Of a DNA stretch of 64,000 nucleotides, positions 43,259 through 51,857 are shown one piece after another (within the stretch, counting starts at the first letter, position 1; every line of letters starts with the position of its first letter). Below the pieces are notes generated by a model. That model had not been told where the DNA came from, searched no databases, and was given only the letters and a program-made list of their open reading frames with translations. A program made the translations under genes and the position numbers. The stretch comes from Hymenobacter nitidus (GTDB taxonomy: Bacteria > Bacteroidota > Bacteroidia > Cytophagales > Hymenobacteraceae), in NCBI RefSeq assembly GCF_020447315.1, contig NZ_JAJADQ010000002.1, positions 124,001 through 188,000 of the forward strand, given 5' to 3'.

Positions 43259-43291
43259 AAAAAAGCCCCAACCGGTGGGCTGGGGCTTTTC
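43259..43291 (-). terminator. intrinsic terminator of the peroxiredoxin gene
   Basis: AAAAAAGCCCCA, loop around ACCGGTGGGC, TGGGGCTTTTC, 32 bases past the minus-strand stop at 43323. Confidence 0.8.
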
Positions 43292-43322
43292 AAATTGGGA
43301 AACTACGGTTCCCAAACAGGGA

Positions 43323-43961
43323 CTAGTGGGAGGTCTGCTTGCCCAGGTAGCTGGCCACACCTTCGCGGGTAGCTTCCATACCTTCTTTGCCTTCTTCCCA
43401 GTTGGCGGGGCACACCTCGCCTTTGGCTTCGAAGTACTGCAAGGCATCTACCATGCGCATGGCTTCGTCGATGCTGCGGCCCAGCGGACCGTCGTTTACT
43501 ACCTGGTGGCGCACGATGCCGTCTTTGTCGATCAGGAACAGGCCGCGGTAGGCGAGGGGCGAACCAACGAAGGTCATTTCGCCGGCTTCGTTGTAATCGT
43601 AGTGGCCGCCCAGTACGTCGTAGTTCGAGGCAATGGTTTTGGTCGCGTCAGCCACCAGCGGGTAGGTTACGCCCTCAATGCCGCCGTTGTCACGGGGCGT
43701 CTGCAGCCAGGCAAAGTGCGAGAAGTGCGTATCGGTCGAGCAGCCGACAATGGCTACCCCCTTAGCTTCGAAATCGGCCAGACGGTCCTGGAATGCAATG
43801 ATTTCGGTAGGACAAACGAACGTGAAGTCGGCGGGGTAAAAATAGAAGATAACGTGCTTCTTGCCCAGGTAGCGGTCCAAAGAGAAATCCTCTTCGAATT
43901 CGCTGTCGATTACGGCCGTAGCCTTGAAAGAAGGAGCACGCTTGCCAACGAGAACTGCCAT
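43323..43961 (-). CDS. typical 2-Cys peroxiredoxin (AhpC/Prx1-like)
   Basis: 212 residues. Peroxidatic cysteine in YPADFTFVCPTEII, Thr/Arg environment intact, resolving cysteine in GEVCPANW near the C-terminus: the typical 2-Cys class, longer than AhpC of Proteobacteria and closer to eukaryotic Prx1. Reduces H2O2 and peroxynitrite, with thioredoxin. A Fur-family regulator gene is just upstream on the same strand, suggesting PerR-like peroxide control; no clear operator is seen directly before this gene. Confidence 0.93.
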   Translation of the reverse strand: MAVLVGKRAPSFKATAVIDSEFEEDFSLDRYLGKKHVIFYFYPADFTFVCPTEIIAFQDRLADFEAKGVAIVGCSTDTHFSHFAWLQTPRDNGGIEGVTYPLVADATKTIASNYDVLGGHYDYNEAGEMTFVGSPLAYRGLFLIDKDGIVRHQVVNDGPLGRSIDEAMRMVDALQYFEAKGEVCPANWEEGKEGMEATREGVASYLGKQTSH

Positions 43962-44003
43962 TGTGATTGTAATGAAAAGTGAAAATGAGAAATGAAAAGG
44001 GAG

Positions 44004-44095
44004 AGGTGGTTTTTAGTTAGTGGTTTTTTGGTTGTTGGGTTCTTAAGGGCATGCCTTCAAAAACGAACAACCAAAAACCAATTACCAAAAACGAA
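44004..44095. repeat. inverted repeat E (GGTTTTTGGTTG type)
   Basis: Left arm GGTTTTTAGTTAGTGGTTTT.. (about 44005-44050) faces a right arm (44052-44095) whose complement reads CGTTTTTGGTAATTGGTTTT..; roughly 80% complementary. TTGG words recur every 7 bases. It fills the gap between the peroxiredoxin start and the Fur-family stop. Confidence 0.65.
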
Positions 44096-44557
44096 TCAGG
44101 AAATCCGGGACCCGGCAATGTGCAGGGAAAAGGAGTGGGGCTGGAAGTTTTCGAGCCCGTGGGTAGCGAAAAACGTCCGGATCAGCGCATCCAGCTCGGG
44201 GTTGCTGTAGTCGATGATTTCCTTGGTATCCGTGCAGTACAGGTGGTGGTGGGCCGTGCAGTCGGAGTCGTAGCGGCGGCAGGCACCCTCGGTCGAGGCC
44301 ACGCGCTTGGTCAGGCCCGCGGCCACGAAGCTGTCCAGGGTTTTGTACACCGTCCCCAACGATACCGTGGGCTCGGTCAGCACCACCTGGCGGTGCACCT
44401 GCTCGGCGGTGGGGTGGCCCGGCAGCAGCAGCAGGCTTTCCAGAATCAGGATGCGCTGCGTGGTAGCCCGCAGGCCGGCCGTAGCCAAACGCTGCCGGAG
44501 CGCAGCCTGGTCGGGCTGGCAGGGCAAGGAATGAGAATGGTCAGATAAAAGCGTCAC
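44096..44557 (-). CDS. Fur family transcriptional regulator (PerR-like)
   Basis: 153 residues from a GTG at 44557. N-terminal winged helix with LRATTQRILILESLL and TVSLGTVYKTLDSF (recognition helix), then the regulatory metal site RRYDSDCTAHHHLYC (HHHLxC). The C-terminal CxxC pairs of a structural Zn(Cys)4 site are absent. A TTG at 44608 is in frame, but the promoter and palindrome at 44563-44584 place the transcript start downstream of it, so the GTG is favoured. It lies next to a peroxiredoxin gene, which suggests a PerR-like role; the metal cannot be told from sequence. Confidence 0.88.
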   Translation of the reverse strand: MTLLSDHSHSLPCQPDQAALRQRLATAGLRATTQRILILESLLLLPGHPTAEQVHRQVVLTEPTVSLGTVYKTLDSFVAAGLTKRVASTEGACRRYDSDCTAHHHLYCTDTKEIIDYSNPELDALIRTFFATHGLENFQPHSFSLHIAGSRIS

Positions 44558-44562
44558 AGGTA

Positions 44563-44584
44563 AGAATGATTCTCCACAAAGGTA
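44563..44584 (-). promoter_or_regulatory. -7 element with overlapping Fur/PerR-type palindrome
   Basis: Minus strand: TACCTTTG at 44584-44577, then the palindrome AGAATCATTCT at 44573-44563, a 5-1-5 inverted repeat placed where transcription should start. The layout suggests autoregulation by the Fur-family protein. A TTTTTG near 44606 is a possible -33. Confidence 0.55.
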
Positions 44585-44664
44585 GTTAGAGAAGCCGTTG
44601 CCAGGCAAAAAGGTTTAAAAACAGGTCAGAAATTGGTTCCGGCCCCTCTGCTGGGGCCCTTTTG

Positions 44665-45975
44665 CTATGCCACCGGCGCCGGAGCAGGCGTGGCCCGGCA
44701 CACAAACTGGAACGTCTGGCGGGTGCGCTGCTCCAGCAGCAGCTCCCGCCCGTCGGTGAGCTGCCGGATGCTGTTGCCGTCGTAATTTTTGATGTTATAC
44801 AGCTCCAGATTGGCGTTGTAGCGAATCGTAAACTGGCTGCGCAGCAAATCCAGCAGCTTTTCCAGGCGGTAGGGCGAGAAGTCGGTACAGACGGAAAAGG
44901 AAATGGCCGAGTTCTGCATCATGTTGATTTTCAGGCGGGCCTGCGACAACGCCCCGAAAATCACCTCCAGGTTTTCCTCCGAAATGAAAGTCAGGTCCTT
45001 CGACTCGAAAGAAATCAGGCACTGTCCGTCCTTGCGGATAAAGGCCGGGGCCAGCAGCCCGTGCCGACAGTCGCCAATGCGGGTGCCCTCGGCCGTGGGG
45101 TTCAGAAACGACTTAACAAAGAGCGGAATACCGCGCAAGGCCAGCGGCTTGATGGTTTTGGGGTGAATAACGGAGGCGCCGTAGTACGCCATTTCGATGG
45201 TTTCCTGGTAGCTGATTTCCGGGTAGCGCACCGTGTCGGCGAAGAACTTGGGGTCGGCATTGAGCAGGCCCGCCACGTCTTTCCAGATCGTCACGGCCTG
45301 GGCCTGCAGGCAGTAGGCAAAAATGGCGGCCGTGTAGTCGGACCCTTCCCGGCCCAGCGTGGTGGTCTGCCCGTTTGGCGTGGCACCCAGAAAGCCCTGC
45401 GTCACGACCGGGCCGCGCTGGAGCAGGGCCGGCACATGCTCGCGCACGTTGTGCTCGGTGGTTGGCCAGTCGATGCGCCCCTCGCGCCAGGTGTGGTCGG
45501 TGCGCAGCAGGGGCCGGCAGTCGAGCCAATGCGCGCCCAGGGCCCGGGCCACGATGCGCGTGGACAGCAACTCCCCGACGCTCACCGTCTGGTCGTAGTA
45601 CTGGTCGTAGTGGTCGGTGTGCAGCTGCTGCTGCCGCAGGCTCGCTAGCTGCTGGTCCAGCTGGCTGAAAAGCTGGTCTACTTCGGCCTGTACCTCTTGC
45701 TGCTCAGCACTGTCATCGGCAAATAATTCAGTGATAACCCGGGCGTGATACTCGCGTAGGGGCGCCAGCTTGGGGGCGTATTCCTGCCCGTTGAAGGCCA
45801 GATGATAGATTTCCTCCAGGGCATTGGTGGTCTTGCCCATGGCCGACACCACTATCAACACCTGGCCGGGGGCGCCATGCTCCCGCACGATTCGGACAAC
45901 GTTGGTAATACCGGCCGCGTCTTTCACGGAGGCGCCGCCGAACTTATAAACCTGTAAGGAATAGGGCTTCTGCAT
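44665..45975 (-). CDS. lysC: aspartate kinase
   Basis: About 436 residues. [15 protein letters not shown] at residues 9-23 is the catalytic amino-acid kinase signature (KFGG), followed by [14 protein letters not shown] and [16 protein letters not shown] (ATP/substrate region), then two C-terminal ACT domains. Phosphorylates aspartate, the first step to Lys, Thr, Met and Ile, and is feedback-regulated through the ACT domains. Monofunctional; not fused to homoserine dehydrogenase. ATG at 45975 follows a -7 element (minus strand TACTTTTG, 45987-45980) by 4 bases. Divergent from the fructose-bisphosphatase gene. Confidence 0.94.
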   Translation of the reverse strand: MQKPYSLQVYKFGGASVKDAAGITNVVRIVREHGAPGQVLIVVSAMGKTTNALEEIYHLAFNGQEYAPKLAPLREYHARVITELFADDSAEQQEVQAEVDQLFSQLDQQLASLRQQQLHTDHYDQYYDQTVSVGELLSTRIVARALGAHWLDCRPLLRTDHTWREGRIDWPTTEHNVREHVPALLQRGPVVTQGFLGATPNGQTTTLGREGSDYTAAIFAYCLQAQAVTIWKDVAGLLNADPKFFADTVRYPEISYQETIEMAYYGASVIHPKTIKPLALRGIPLFVKSFLNPTAEGTRIGDCRHGLLAPAFIRKDGQCLISFESKDLTFISEENLEVIFGALSQARLKINMMQNSAISFSVCTDFSPYRLEKLLDLLRSQFTIRYNANLELYNIKNYDGNSIRQLTDGRELLLEQRTRQTFQFVCRATPAPAPVA

Positions 45976-45979
45976 GGGC

Positions 45980-45987
45980 CAAAAGTA
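45980..45987 (-). promoter_or_regulatory. -7 element next to the start codon
   Basis: Minus strand TACTTTTG (TAnnTTTG) ends 4 bases before the lysC ATG. Transcription from here would give a nearly leaderless message, as also suggested at 25993. Confidence 0.4.
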
Positions 45988-46018
45988 GGCAGCCAGCCGC
46001 ATATATGGCGAAAAACCT

Positions 46019-46026
46019 TAGTTTTG
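46019..46026 (+). promoter_or_regulatory. -7 element for the fructose-bisphosphatase gene
   Basis: TAGTTTTG (TAnnTTTG), 32 bases before the ATG at 46059. It lies downstream of an in-frame start at 46005 and so argues for the ATG at 46059. Confidence 0.45.
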
Positions 46027-46058
46027 TAAGCCAGACCAACAGCTCACCCACCCACCCT

Positions 46059-47081
46059 ATGGACCATAATAAACTGGCTCTCCCCGTCGGTACCACCCTC
46101 GACCGATTTATCATGCGCAAGCAGGAAGACTTCCCCTATGCCACCGGGGAACTGTCGCAGCTGCTGCGCGATATTGCCCTGGCCGCCAAGATTGTCAACC
46201 GCGAAATCAACCGCTCCGGCCTGATCGACATTGCCGGCGCCTACGGCAGCCAGAACGTGCAGGGTGAAGACCAGCAGAAGCTCGACGTTATTGCTAACAT
46301 TCGCTTTATCCGGGCCCTGCGCAATGGGGGCGAGGTCTGCACCATCATTTCCGAGGAAGACGAGGACATGATTCAGACCGGCAACAACCAGGGCAAGTAC
46401 GTGGTGGCCATCGACCCGCTCGACGGCTCCAGCAACATCGATGTGAACGTAAGCATCGGCACCATCTTCAGCATCTACCGCCGCGTGTCGCCGACCGGCA
46501 CCGAGGGCACCGAGCAGGACTGCCTGCAAACCGGCACCCACCAGGTAGCGGCCGGCTACGTGATTTACGGCTCCAGCACCATGCTGGTGTATACCACCGG
46601 CAACGGCGTGAACGGCTTCACCTACGAGCATTCCCTGGGCGAGTTTTTCCTCTCGCACCCCAACATCAGCACGCCCAAAACCGGGGCCATCTATTCCGTG
46701 AACGAAGGCAGCTCGGAGTATTTCTCCGAGGCCATGGCCGCGTATGTGGCGTATTGCAAGCAGCAGAACTTCTCGGCCCGCTACATCGGCTCCCTGGTGG
46801 CCGATTTTCACCGCAACCTGCTCAAGGGCGGCATCTATATGTATCCGGCTACCAAGAAAGCGCCCAACGGCAAGCTGCGCCTGATGTACGAGTGCAACGC
46901 CCTGGCTTTCATTGTGGAGCAGGCCGGGGGCAAATCCAGCAACGGCCGCAGCCGTACGCTCGAAATCGAGCCCAAAGGCCTGCACGACCGTAGCCCCTTG
47001 TTTATCGGCTCGACCGAGCTGGTGGAGAAGGCAGAAGAGTTTCTGGCCGCCGAGTACACCGATGCGCTGGCCTCGATGTAG
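46059..47081 (+). CDS. fbp: class I fructose-1,6-bisphosphatase
   Basis: 340 residues. ISEEDEDM and [21 protein letters not shown] give the metal-binding acidic set (E..., DPLDGSS), and [22 protein letters not shown] and [19 protein letters not shown] carry the sugar-phosphate site. Catalyses the last irreversible step of gluconeogenesis. Length and motifs are normal for the class I enzyme. ATG at 46059 ([10 protein letters not shown]) supported by the -7 element just upstream. Confidence 0.96.
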   Translation: MDHNKLALPVGTTLDRFIMRKQEDFPYATGELSQLLRDIALAAKIVNREINRSGLIDIAGAYGSQNVQGEDQQKLDVIANIRFIRALRNGGEVCTIISEEDEDMIQTGNNQGKYVVAIDPLDGSSNIDVNVSIGTIFSIYRRVSPTGTEGTEQDCLQTGTHQVAAGYVIYGSSTMLVYTTGNGVNGFTYEHSLGEFFLSHPNISTPKTGAIYSVNEGSSEYFSEAMAAYVAYCKQQNFSARYIGSLVADFHRNLLKGGIYMYPATKKAPNGKLRLMYECNALAFIVEQAGGKSSNGRSRTLEIEPKGLHDRSPLFIGSTELVEKAEEFLAAEYTDALASM

Positions 47082-47091
47082 TAAATAGAGC

Positions 47092-47140
47092 CCACGAAAA
47101 AGCCCGGCCGATACAGTATCGGCCGGGCTTTTTTGCGTGG
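47092..47140. terminator. bidirectional intrinsic terminator
   Basis: AAAAAGCCCGGCCGATAC, AG, TATCGGCCGGGCTTTTTT with outer CCACG/CGTGG pairing; lies between the convergent fbp and DUF5606 genes. Confidence 0.92.
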
Positions 47141-47154
47141 TATCCGCAGGCGGA

Positions 47155-47808
47155 CTACTCAGCTTTTTTCTTGGATTTCTTCGCCGCAGGTTCCGTGGCG
47201 GCCTCCGGATTGCCAGGGGCATCCGCTGCCTCTTCGGTTGGGATAATGCCCGCCGTGCTCAGGGCTTCATCGGCCGCGGCCGTTTCCTGCTGCGTGCCGG
47301 CCTCCGTCGATTCTTTGGTGGCGGCTTTCTTCGAGGCCTTGGGCTTGGCGGCTGCGGCCTGCTCGGCTACTTCCGGTGCCTCAGCCTCGGCCGAGGGCTG
47401 CTCAGCTACGTTTTCCTGGTATTCCAGGCGGCCACTCACCGCTTTGTACCACGATACCAGCTTTTTGATATCGGACATGTAGACGCGCTGCCGGTCATAG
47501 TCGGGAATAATCTCGCCCATGAACGTGGCCAGGTCGCGGTCCTGCGACTTGTTCGTGACCGTCAGATCGGTGCCGTATTTCTGGTAGATCCGGTCGAATA
47601 CTTCCGTCAGGGGAACCGTCTGGTCGTAATCCTGGGTGTAGATGGAGATTTCCTGCAGCAGCGAAACCTTGTTGCGGGCCGAAGCTACTGAGCGCGTGCC
47701 GCGTTCATCAAGCGACTCGACAATGACGCCGGCACGGGTAGGACGCACCAGCCGATACAGACCGGGCATTCCGCTGATAGCGGCAATTTCCTTGAGGTCG
47801 TAGGGCAT
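47155..47808 (-). CDS. DUF5606 domain protein
   Basis: 217 residues. Residues 1-140 match the Bacteroidota-specific DUF5606 domain: LKEIAAISGMPGLYRLVRP, GVIVESLDERGTR, KVSLLQEISIYTQD and PLTEVFDRIYQKYG. The rest is a long Ala/Glu/Lys-rich tail ending KKSKKKAE, probably disordered and possibly nucleic-acid binding. Its function is not established. A TonB-like gene precedes it on the same strand with a 32-base gap. Confidence 0.9.
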   Translation of the reverse strand: MPYDLKEIAAISGMPGLYRLVRPTRAGVIVESLDERGTRSVASARNKVSLLQEISIYTQDYDQTVPLTEVFDRIYQKYGTDLTVTNKSQDRDLATFMGEIIPDYDRQRVYMSDIKKLVSWYKAVSGRLEYQENVAEQPSAEAEAPEVAEQAAAAKPKASKKAATKESTEAGTQQETAAADEALSTAGIIPTEEAADAPGNPEAATEPAAKKSKKKAE

Positions 47809-47840
47809 AGAAAAAAGGGTTGGGTAAGAAAAATGCGAAG

Positions 47841-48329
47841 TTACTCAGTAGGAGCGGGAGCCGCCGCCTGGCCCGGAGCCGGCAGCTTGAAGGCAATCGG
47901 CAGGCTGGTCAGCACGGCGTAGTCGGGCTTTTTGAACTTGAGCAGGCGCGTAATGCGCAGCGCTTCTTCGCCGCAGCCGCCACCAATGTTCTTTACGAGC
48001 TTAATGCCCGACATGGTTCCGTCCGTGTTCAGGGTGAAGCTCACGATGCAGGTGCCCTGAATCCGGTTGCGGCGGGCCATGATGGGGTATTTCAGCTCTT
48101 TCTCGATGAAGGCATACATAGCTTCCTGGCCGCCCTCGTAGTACTCGGCTACCGGAATTATTTTGCCGCCGTGCACCGGGGCCGCGGCGGCCGGAGCAGC
48201 CTCGGCCGCTGGCGTCGCCACTTCCGGGGCGGGGCCCTCAGTTTTGACTTTTACCTTGGTTTTTTGAGCAAAGGCCGTGGTGGTACCGGCGAAGAGGCCA
48301 AGGGCCAAAATAAATGGGATTTTTTTCAT
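47841..48329 (-). CDS. secreted TonB C-terminal domain protein
   Basis: 162 residues: signal peptide (MKKIPFILALGLFAGTTTAFAQ), a KTKVKVKTEG segment, an Ala-rich linker, then a TonB C-terminal domain (AFIEKELKYPIMARRNRIQG, CIVSFTLNTDGTMSGIKLVK, FKKPDYAV-type ending). It lacks the usual TonB membrane anchor, so it is a periplasmic stand-alone domain rather than a classical energy transducer. Confidence 0.8.
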   Translation of the reverse strand: MKKIPFILALGLFAGTTTAFAQKTKVKVKTEGPAPEVATPAAEAAPAAAAPVHGGKIIPVAEYYEGGQEAMYAFIEKELKYPIMARRNRIQGTCIVSFTLNTDGTMSGIKLVKNIGGGCGEEALRITRLLKFKKPDYAVLTSLPIAFKLPAPGQAAAPAPTE

Positions 48330-48403
48330 GGAAAATGCCAGGGAGAAAAGATGAAATACGAGGCGAATTGTTGGCCGGTGAGCTTGGCAATTACAGGGCC
48401 AAT

Positions 48404-49021
48404 CTACGCATTATCCGCTTCCTGGGCTAATTGCCGGTTTATTTCCTCGATAAACTCTAGTAGTTCCTCCCGGCCCGTTTTTTCCTCGGCCGATGTAATA
48501 AAATGACGCGGAAGCTCGTCCCATGTCTGCTGCATCTTTTGCAGGTACGCACTAATATGTTGCTGCGTACGGGCCCCCGACTGCTTATCTGCTTTCGTGA
48601 AAACCATTACGAACGGAATGCCCTCGGAACCCAGCATTTCCATAAACTCCAGGTCGGGAGCCAACGGCGCGTGGCGCGAGTCAATCAGCACAAAAACGCA
48701 GGCCAGATTCTCGCGATTGCGCAAATAATAGTTAATCATTTTGCCCCAGGTAGCCCGGGAGTCTTTGCTGACTTTGGCATAGCCATAGCCGGGTAAATCC
48801 ACTAAGTACCAATTATCATTAATTAGAAAGTGGTTGATTAATTGGGTTTTACCGGGTAGGGAGGAGGTTTTGGCCAAACCTTTATGGCCCGTCAGCATAT
48901 TAATTAGCGAAGACTTTCCCACGTTGGAGCGGCCAATAAATGCGTACTCGGGCAGCGTGGGCGCCGGACACTGGTCGACGCGTGAATTGCTCATTACAAA
49001 TTTCGCTTCCCGAATAATCAT
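48404..49021 (-). CDS. engB: ribosome biogenesis GTP-binding protein YihA/YsxC
   Basis: About 205 residues, TRAFAC GTPase. YAFIGRSNVGKSSLINML (G1), LPGKTQLINHFLI (G2 region), LVDLPGYGYAKVSK (G3), VMVFTKADK (G4) and ITSAEEKTG (G5-like) are all present in order. Needed for 50S subunit assembly. ATG at 49021 (MIIREAKFVMSNS) matches the family length. Minus-strand TACCTTTG at 49046-49053 is the likely -7 element. Confidence 0.95.
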   Translation of the reverse strand: MIIREAKFVMSNSRVDQCPAPTLPEYAFIGRSNVGKSSLINMLTGHKGLAKTSSLPGKTQLINHFLINDNWYLVDLPGYGYAKVSKDSRATWGKMINYYLRNRENLACVFVLIDSRHAPLAPDLEFMEMLGSEGIPFVMVFTKADKQSGARTQQHISAYLQKMQQTWDELPRHFITSAEEKTGREELLEFIEEINRQLAQEADNA

Positions 49022-49045
49022 AAGCCAAAAACAAAGGTGAGGCCG

Positions 49046-49053
49046 CAAAGGTA
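49046..49053 (-). promoter_or_regulatory. -7 promoter element for engB
   Basis: Minus strand TACCTTTG, a perfect TAnnTTTG, 25 bases before the ATG. Confidence 0.5.
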
Positions 49054-49100
49054 GCAGATACGGGCGGCTCCGGCCGGTCATAAATTTTTACGGGAAATCC

Positions 49101-49129
49101 TTGCAGTTTACAAAGCACGCCTATATTTG
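49101..49129 (+). promoter_or_regulatory. Bacteroidota promoter upstream of the PorE-like gene
   Basis: TTG at 49101, 18 bases, TATATTTG at 49122-49129. The 440-base gap from 49022 to 49461 also holds TATCTTTG at 49240-49247, a second -7 candidate giving a leader of about 210 bases. No other feature is seen in the gap. Confidence 0.5.
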
Positions 49130-49239
49130 CGCGGTTTGCGTCCTGTTCCACTACGAGCTTCCTACGTTGCTTTAGCTGCCTCGGATTATGTAAAACTTCT
49201 TTATAATTGGATACGGCTAAGGTCGTATTATAAAATTTC

Positions 49240-49247
49240 TATCTTTG
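49240..49247 (+). promoter_or_regulatory. second -7 element for the PorE-like gene
   Basis: TATCTTTG matches TAnnTTTG; no well-spaced -33. Alternative or additional start for the long leader. Confidence 0.4.
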
Positions 49248-49461
49248 CCCGAATCTTGCCTTGTTCCGTATTGCCAAGCTGGTTTTACAGAAGCGTAAAT
49301 ATCTTTTTTAGCGCTTCCAGCCAGAAAAATCGACTGGCAGGCTTAACCCTGGAACAGGTTTTCAGTATAAGAGGCAACTCTTGAAAAAATTTGCAGCCGC
49401 AACTGGCGGTTCTTTTTCTGCAAACCTCCCTGCAACTCCTTATTCTCAAACCCCTCCTACA

Positions 49462-51729
49462 ATGGACAACTTAGTCAGAAGGTTATTGAAAGCCTCTTGC
49501 ACCTTCGCTCTTGCCGCAGCCGTGGCCCAGCCCGCGCTGGCCCAGAGCACCCGCAAGACGCTAAAGACTGCAAACAAGTTCTTTGACCAAGAGAACTACC
49601 GGGCATCCATCCCTTTCTACGAGCAGGTGTTGGCCAAGGAGCCCAACAACGCGCTGGCCCTGTTCCGGGCTGGTATTGCGTACATGTCCTTTGACAAGGA
49701 AAAGGCCAGCGACTACATCTATAAGGCTCAGCGCCTGAAGCCCAAGGTGTCGAAGGACGTGGAGTACTGGCTCGGTCGTGTCGACCACCTGAACTACAAC
49801 TTCGACGAGGCTATTGCCCACTTCCAGGCCTACAACACGAGCCTGAGCAAGAAGGACACCCGCAAGGCGGCGTTGGCTCAGCTGATTCAGCACAGCAAAA
49901 ACGCCAAGATTCAGTTCAACAGCCCCAAGGATATCTTCGTGAAGAACTTGGGCCCGACGATCAACACGGCCTTCTCGGAGCACAGCCCCGTAATTTCGGC
50001 CGATGATAAGCTGTTGCTCTTCACCTCGCGCGGTGAAAACGTAACCGGTGCTACCGGCTCGACGGCTAACCCCAAAAATAAGAGCGTAGCCGCCGATGGC
50101 GAGTACTACGAAGATATCTTCGAAGCCAAGCGCATCGACGACGAGAACTGGGAGAAGCCCCGCTCACTGAGTGGCGCCCTGAACGGCAAAGGCCACGACG
50201 CCTCGATTCAGGTGTTCGACAACGACACGAAAATGCTGATGTACCGCCAGGATGAAAACGGCGACATCTTCTACTCGGAGAAAGGCGGTACCGACTGGAC
50301 CGAACCCAAGAAGCTGAATAACAACATCAACTCGAAGGCCTTCGAGTCGGATGCTTATATCACGCCCGATGGATTGACCATTTACTTCTCGACCAGCAAG
50401 TTTTCGGAGCAGAACACGCTCGATATCTACTATGCTACCCGCCAGGCCGGTGGCGACTGGGGTACGCCCAAGTCGTTGGGCAACGTGGTAAACACGCCTT
50501 ACGACGACGACAGCCCGTACCTGAGCAAGGATGGCAAGACGCTGTACTTCAGCTCGCGCGGTCATAACACGATGGGTGGCTACGACATCTTCAAGTCGGA
50601 GTACGACTCGGTCGGCCGCACCTGGGGCCGCCCCGAGAACATGGGCTACCCCGTAAACACGCCCGACGACGACACCTACTACCGCCTTAGCCCCGATGGC
50701 AGCTACGCCTACCTCTCCAGCTACCGCATCGGGGGCTACGGTGAGAAGGACATCTACACCATCAACTACATCAAGAATGCCATCATCCGGGGTAAAGTGT
50801 ACTCGCAGCGCGACAGCACCATTATTCCCGGTGTCGAGCTGGTTTTCTCGGGCACCCAGGCTGATAAAACGGCTTTGAGCTACCGCGATGTAACCAAGCC
50901 CGAAACCGGCGACTATCAGGTAAGCGTGCTTTCGGGCCGTACCTACCAGGTAGCCGTGTCGAAGGACGGGAAGAACATTGAGACGCAGGAGTTTGCCGTA
51001 CCGGTTTCGACCAGCGACTCTACCGTCATCGAGAAGAACTTCTACGTGCCGTATGTTGATACGACCAACACGGGCATGTTTGCTTTCAAGAAGATTTACT
51101 TCGATACGGATAAGTACAAGTTGCGCCCCGAGTCTATCAAGGAGCTGAACAACATCAGCGGCATTCTGAAAGCTAACCCCGGCGTAAACATCTCGATTGA
51201 AGGTCACTGCGACTCGCGCAACACGGATGAGTACAACATTGTACTGGGTCAGAACCGTGCCGATGCTGCCTACAACTACCTGAAGAAGAACGGTATTGCT
51301 GAAACCCGCCTGACGACCGTAAGCTACGGCGAGCGTCGCCCAGCGGCTACCAACGATTCGCCCGAGAACATGCAGCTCAACCGCCGCGTGGAGTTCCGCG
51401 TGATTCTGAAGGAAGGTGAGGCCATGCCAACGATGAACACGGGTGCCGGTACTAGCGGTGCTGGTTCGGGCACTGGCACTGGCTCGGGTGCTCCCGGCTC
51501 GTCGGGTAACAACCCAGCGGCTCCGCTGGTACCCGGCAAGAGCAAGGTGAAAATGGCCGATGGCACCAAGGTGAAAACCAAAGTGGACGAGGACGACGAT
51601 AAAGTAAAGGTGAAGGCCAAGGGCCCCGCCGGCGAAGAGTCGAAGACCAAAACCAAAAATGGTACGATTGACGCCAAGACCAAAGACGCCAACGGCGAGA
51701 AGACCAAAGTGAAGACGGACAACGACTAA
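49462..51729 (+). CDS. PorE-like OmpA family protein (TPR, PD40, regulatory-like, OmpA)
   Basis: 755 residues. Signal peptide (to about QPALAQ); TPR-like repeats (about 25-140, e.g. FDQENYRASIPFYEQVLAKE); WD40-like PD40 blades (about 165-430, e.g. PVISADDKLLLFTSRGEN, SPYLSKDGKTLYFSSRGHN); a carboxypeptidase-regulatory-like segment (about 440-530); and an OmpA peptidoglycan-binding domain (about 540-650) with GHCDSRNTDEYN and NRRVEFRVIL. A Gly/Thr then Lys/Asp-rich tail follows. The order matches PorE, a type IX secretion component anchoring the machine to peptidoglycan, but paralogs exist. An in-frame TTG at 49381 is rejected because the signal peptide starts at 49462. Confidence 0.86.
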   Translation: MDNLVRRLLKASCTFALAAAVAQPALAQSTRKTLKTANKFFDQENYRASIPFYEQVLAKEPNNALALFRAGIAYMSFDKEKASDYIYKAQRLKPKVSKDVEYWLGRVDHLNYNFDEAIAHFQAYNTSLSKKDTRKAALAQLIQHSKNAKIQFNSPKDIFVKNLGPTINTAFSEHSPVISADDKLLLFTSRGENVTGATGSTANPKNKSVAADGEYYEDIFEAKRIDDENWEKPRSLSGALNGKGHDASIQVFDNDTKMLMYRQDENGDIFYSEKGGTDWTEPKKLNNNINSKAFESDAYITPDGLTIYFSTSKFSEQNTLDIYYATRQAGGDWGTPKSLGNVVNTPYDDDSPYLSKDGKTLYFSSRGHNTMGGYDIFKSEYDSVGRTWGRPENMGYPVNTPDDDTYYRLSPDGSYAYLSSYRIGGYGEKDIYTINYIKNAIIRGKVYSQRDSTIIPGVELVFSGTQADKTALSYRDVTKPETGDYQVSVLSGRTYQVAVSKDGKNIETQEFAVPVSTSDSTVIEKNFYVPYVDTTNTGMFAFKKIYFDTDKYKLRPESIKELNNISGILKANPGVNISIEGHCDSRNTDEYNIVLGQNRADAAYNYLKKNGIAETRLTTVSYGERRPAATNDSPENMQLNRRVEFRVILKEGEAMPTMNTGAGTSGAGSGTGTGSGAPGSSGNNPAAPLVPGKSKVKMADGTKVKTKVDEDDDKVKVKAKGPAGEESKTKTKNGTIDAKTKDANGEKTKVKTDND

Positions 51730-51748
51730 GCTTCTTTTCGCACCACGT

Positions 51749-51785
51749 AAAACGGGCCGGGCATTTCGCCTGGCCCGTTTTTTTT
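51749..51785. terminator. intrinsic terminator
   Basis: AAAACGGGCCGGGC, loop, GCCTGGCCCGTTTTTTTT right after the PorE-like stop. Confidence 0.88.
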
Positions 51786-51857
51786 CAACATAATGCGGCA
51801 ACTAGCGTTATGTTTGGGCAATTCAGCCCATAAGTCTTCGTTCTTCGTTACAGAAGT

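Noticed and set aside
43992..44210. 72-residue plus-strand open frame
   Set aside because: It reads through the inverted repeat and the antisense of the Fur-family gene; explained by repeat composition.
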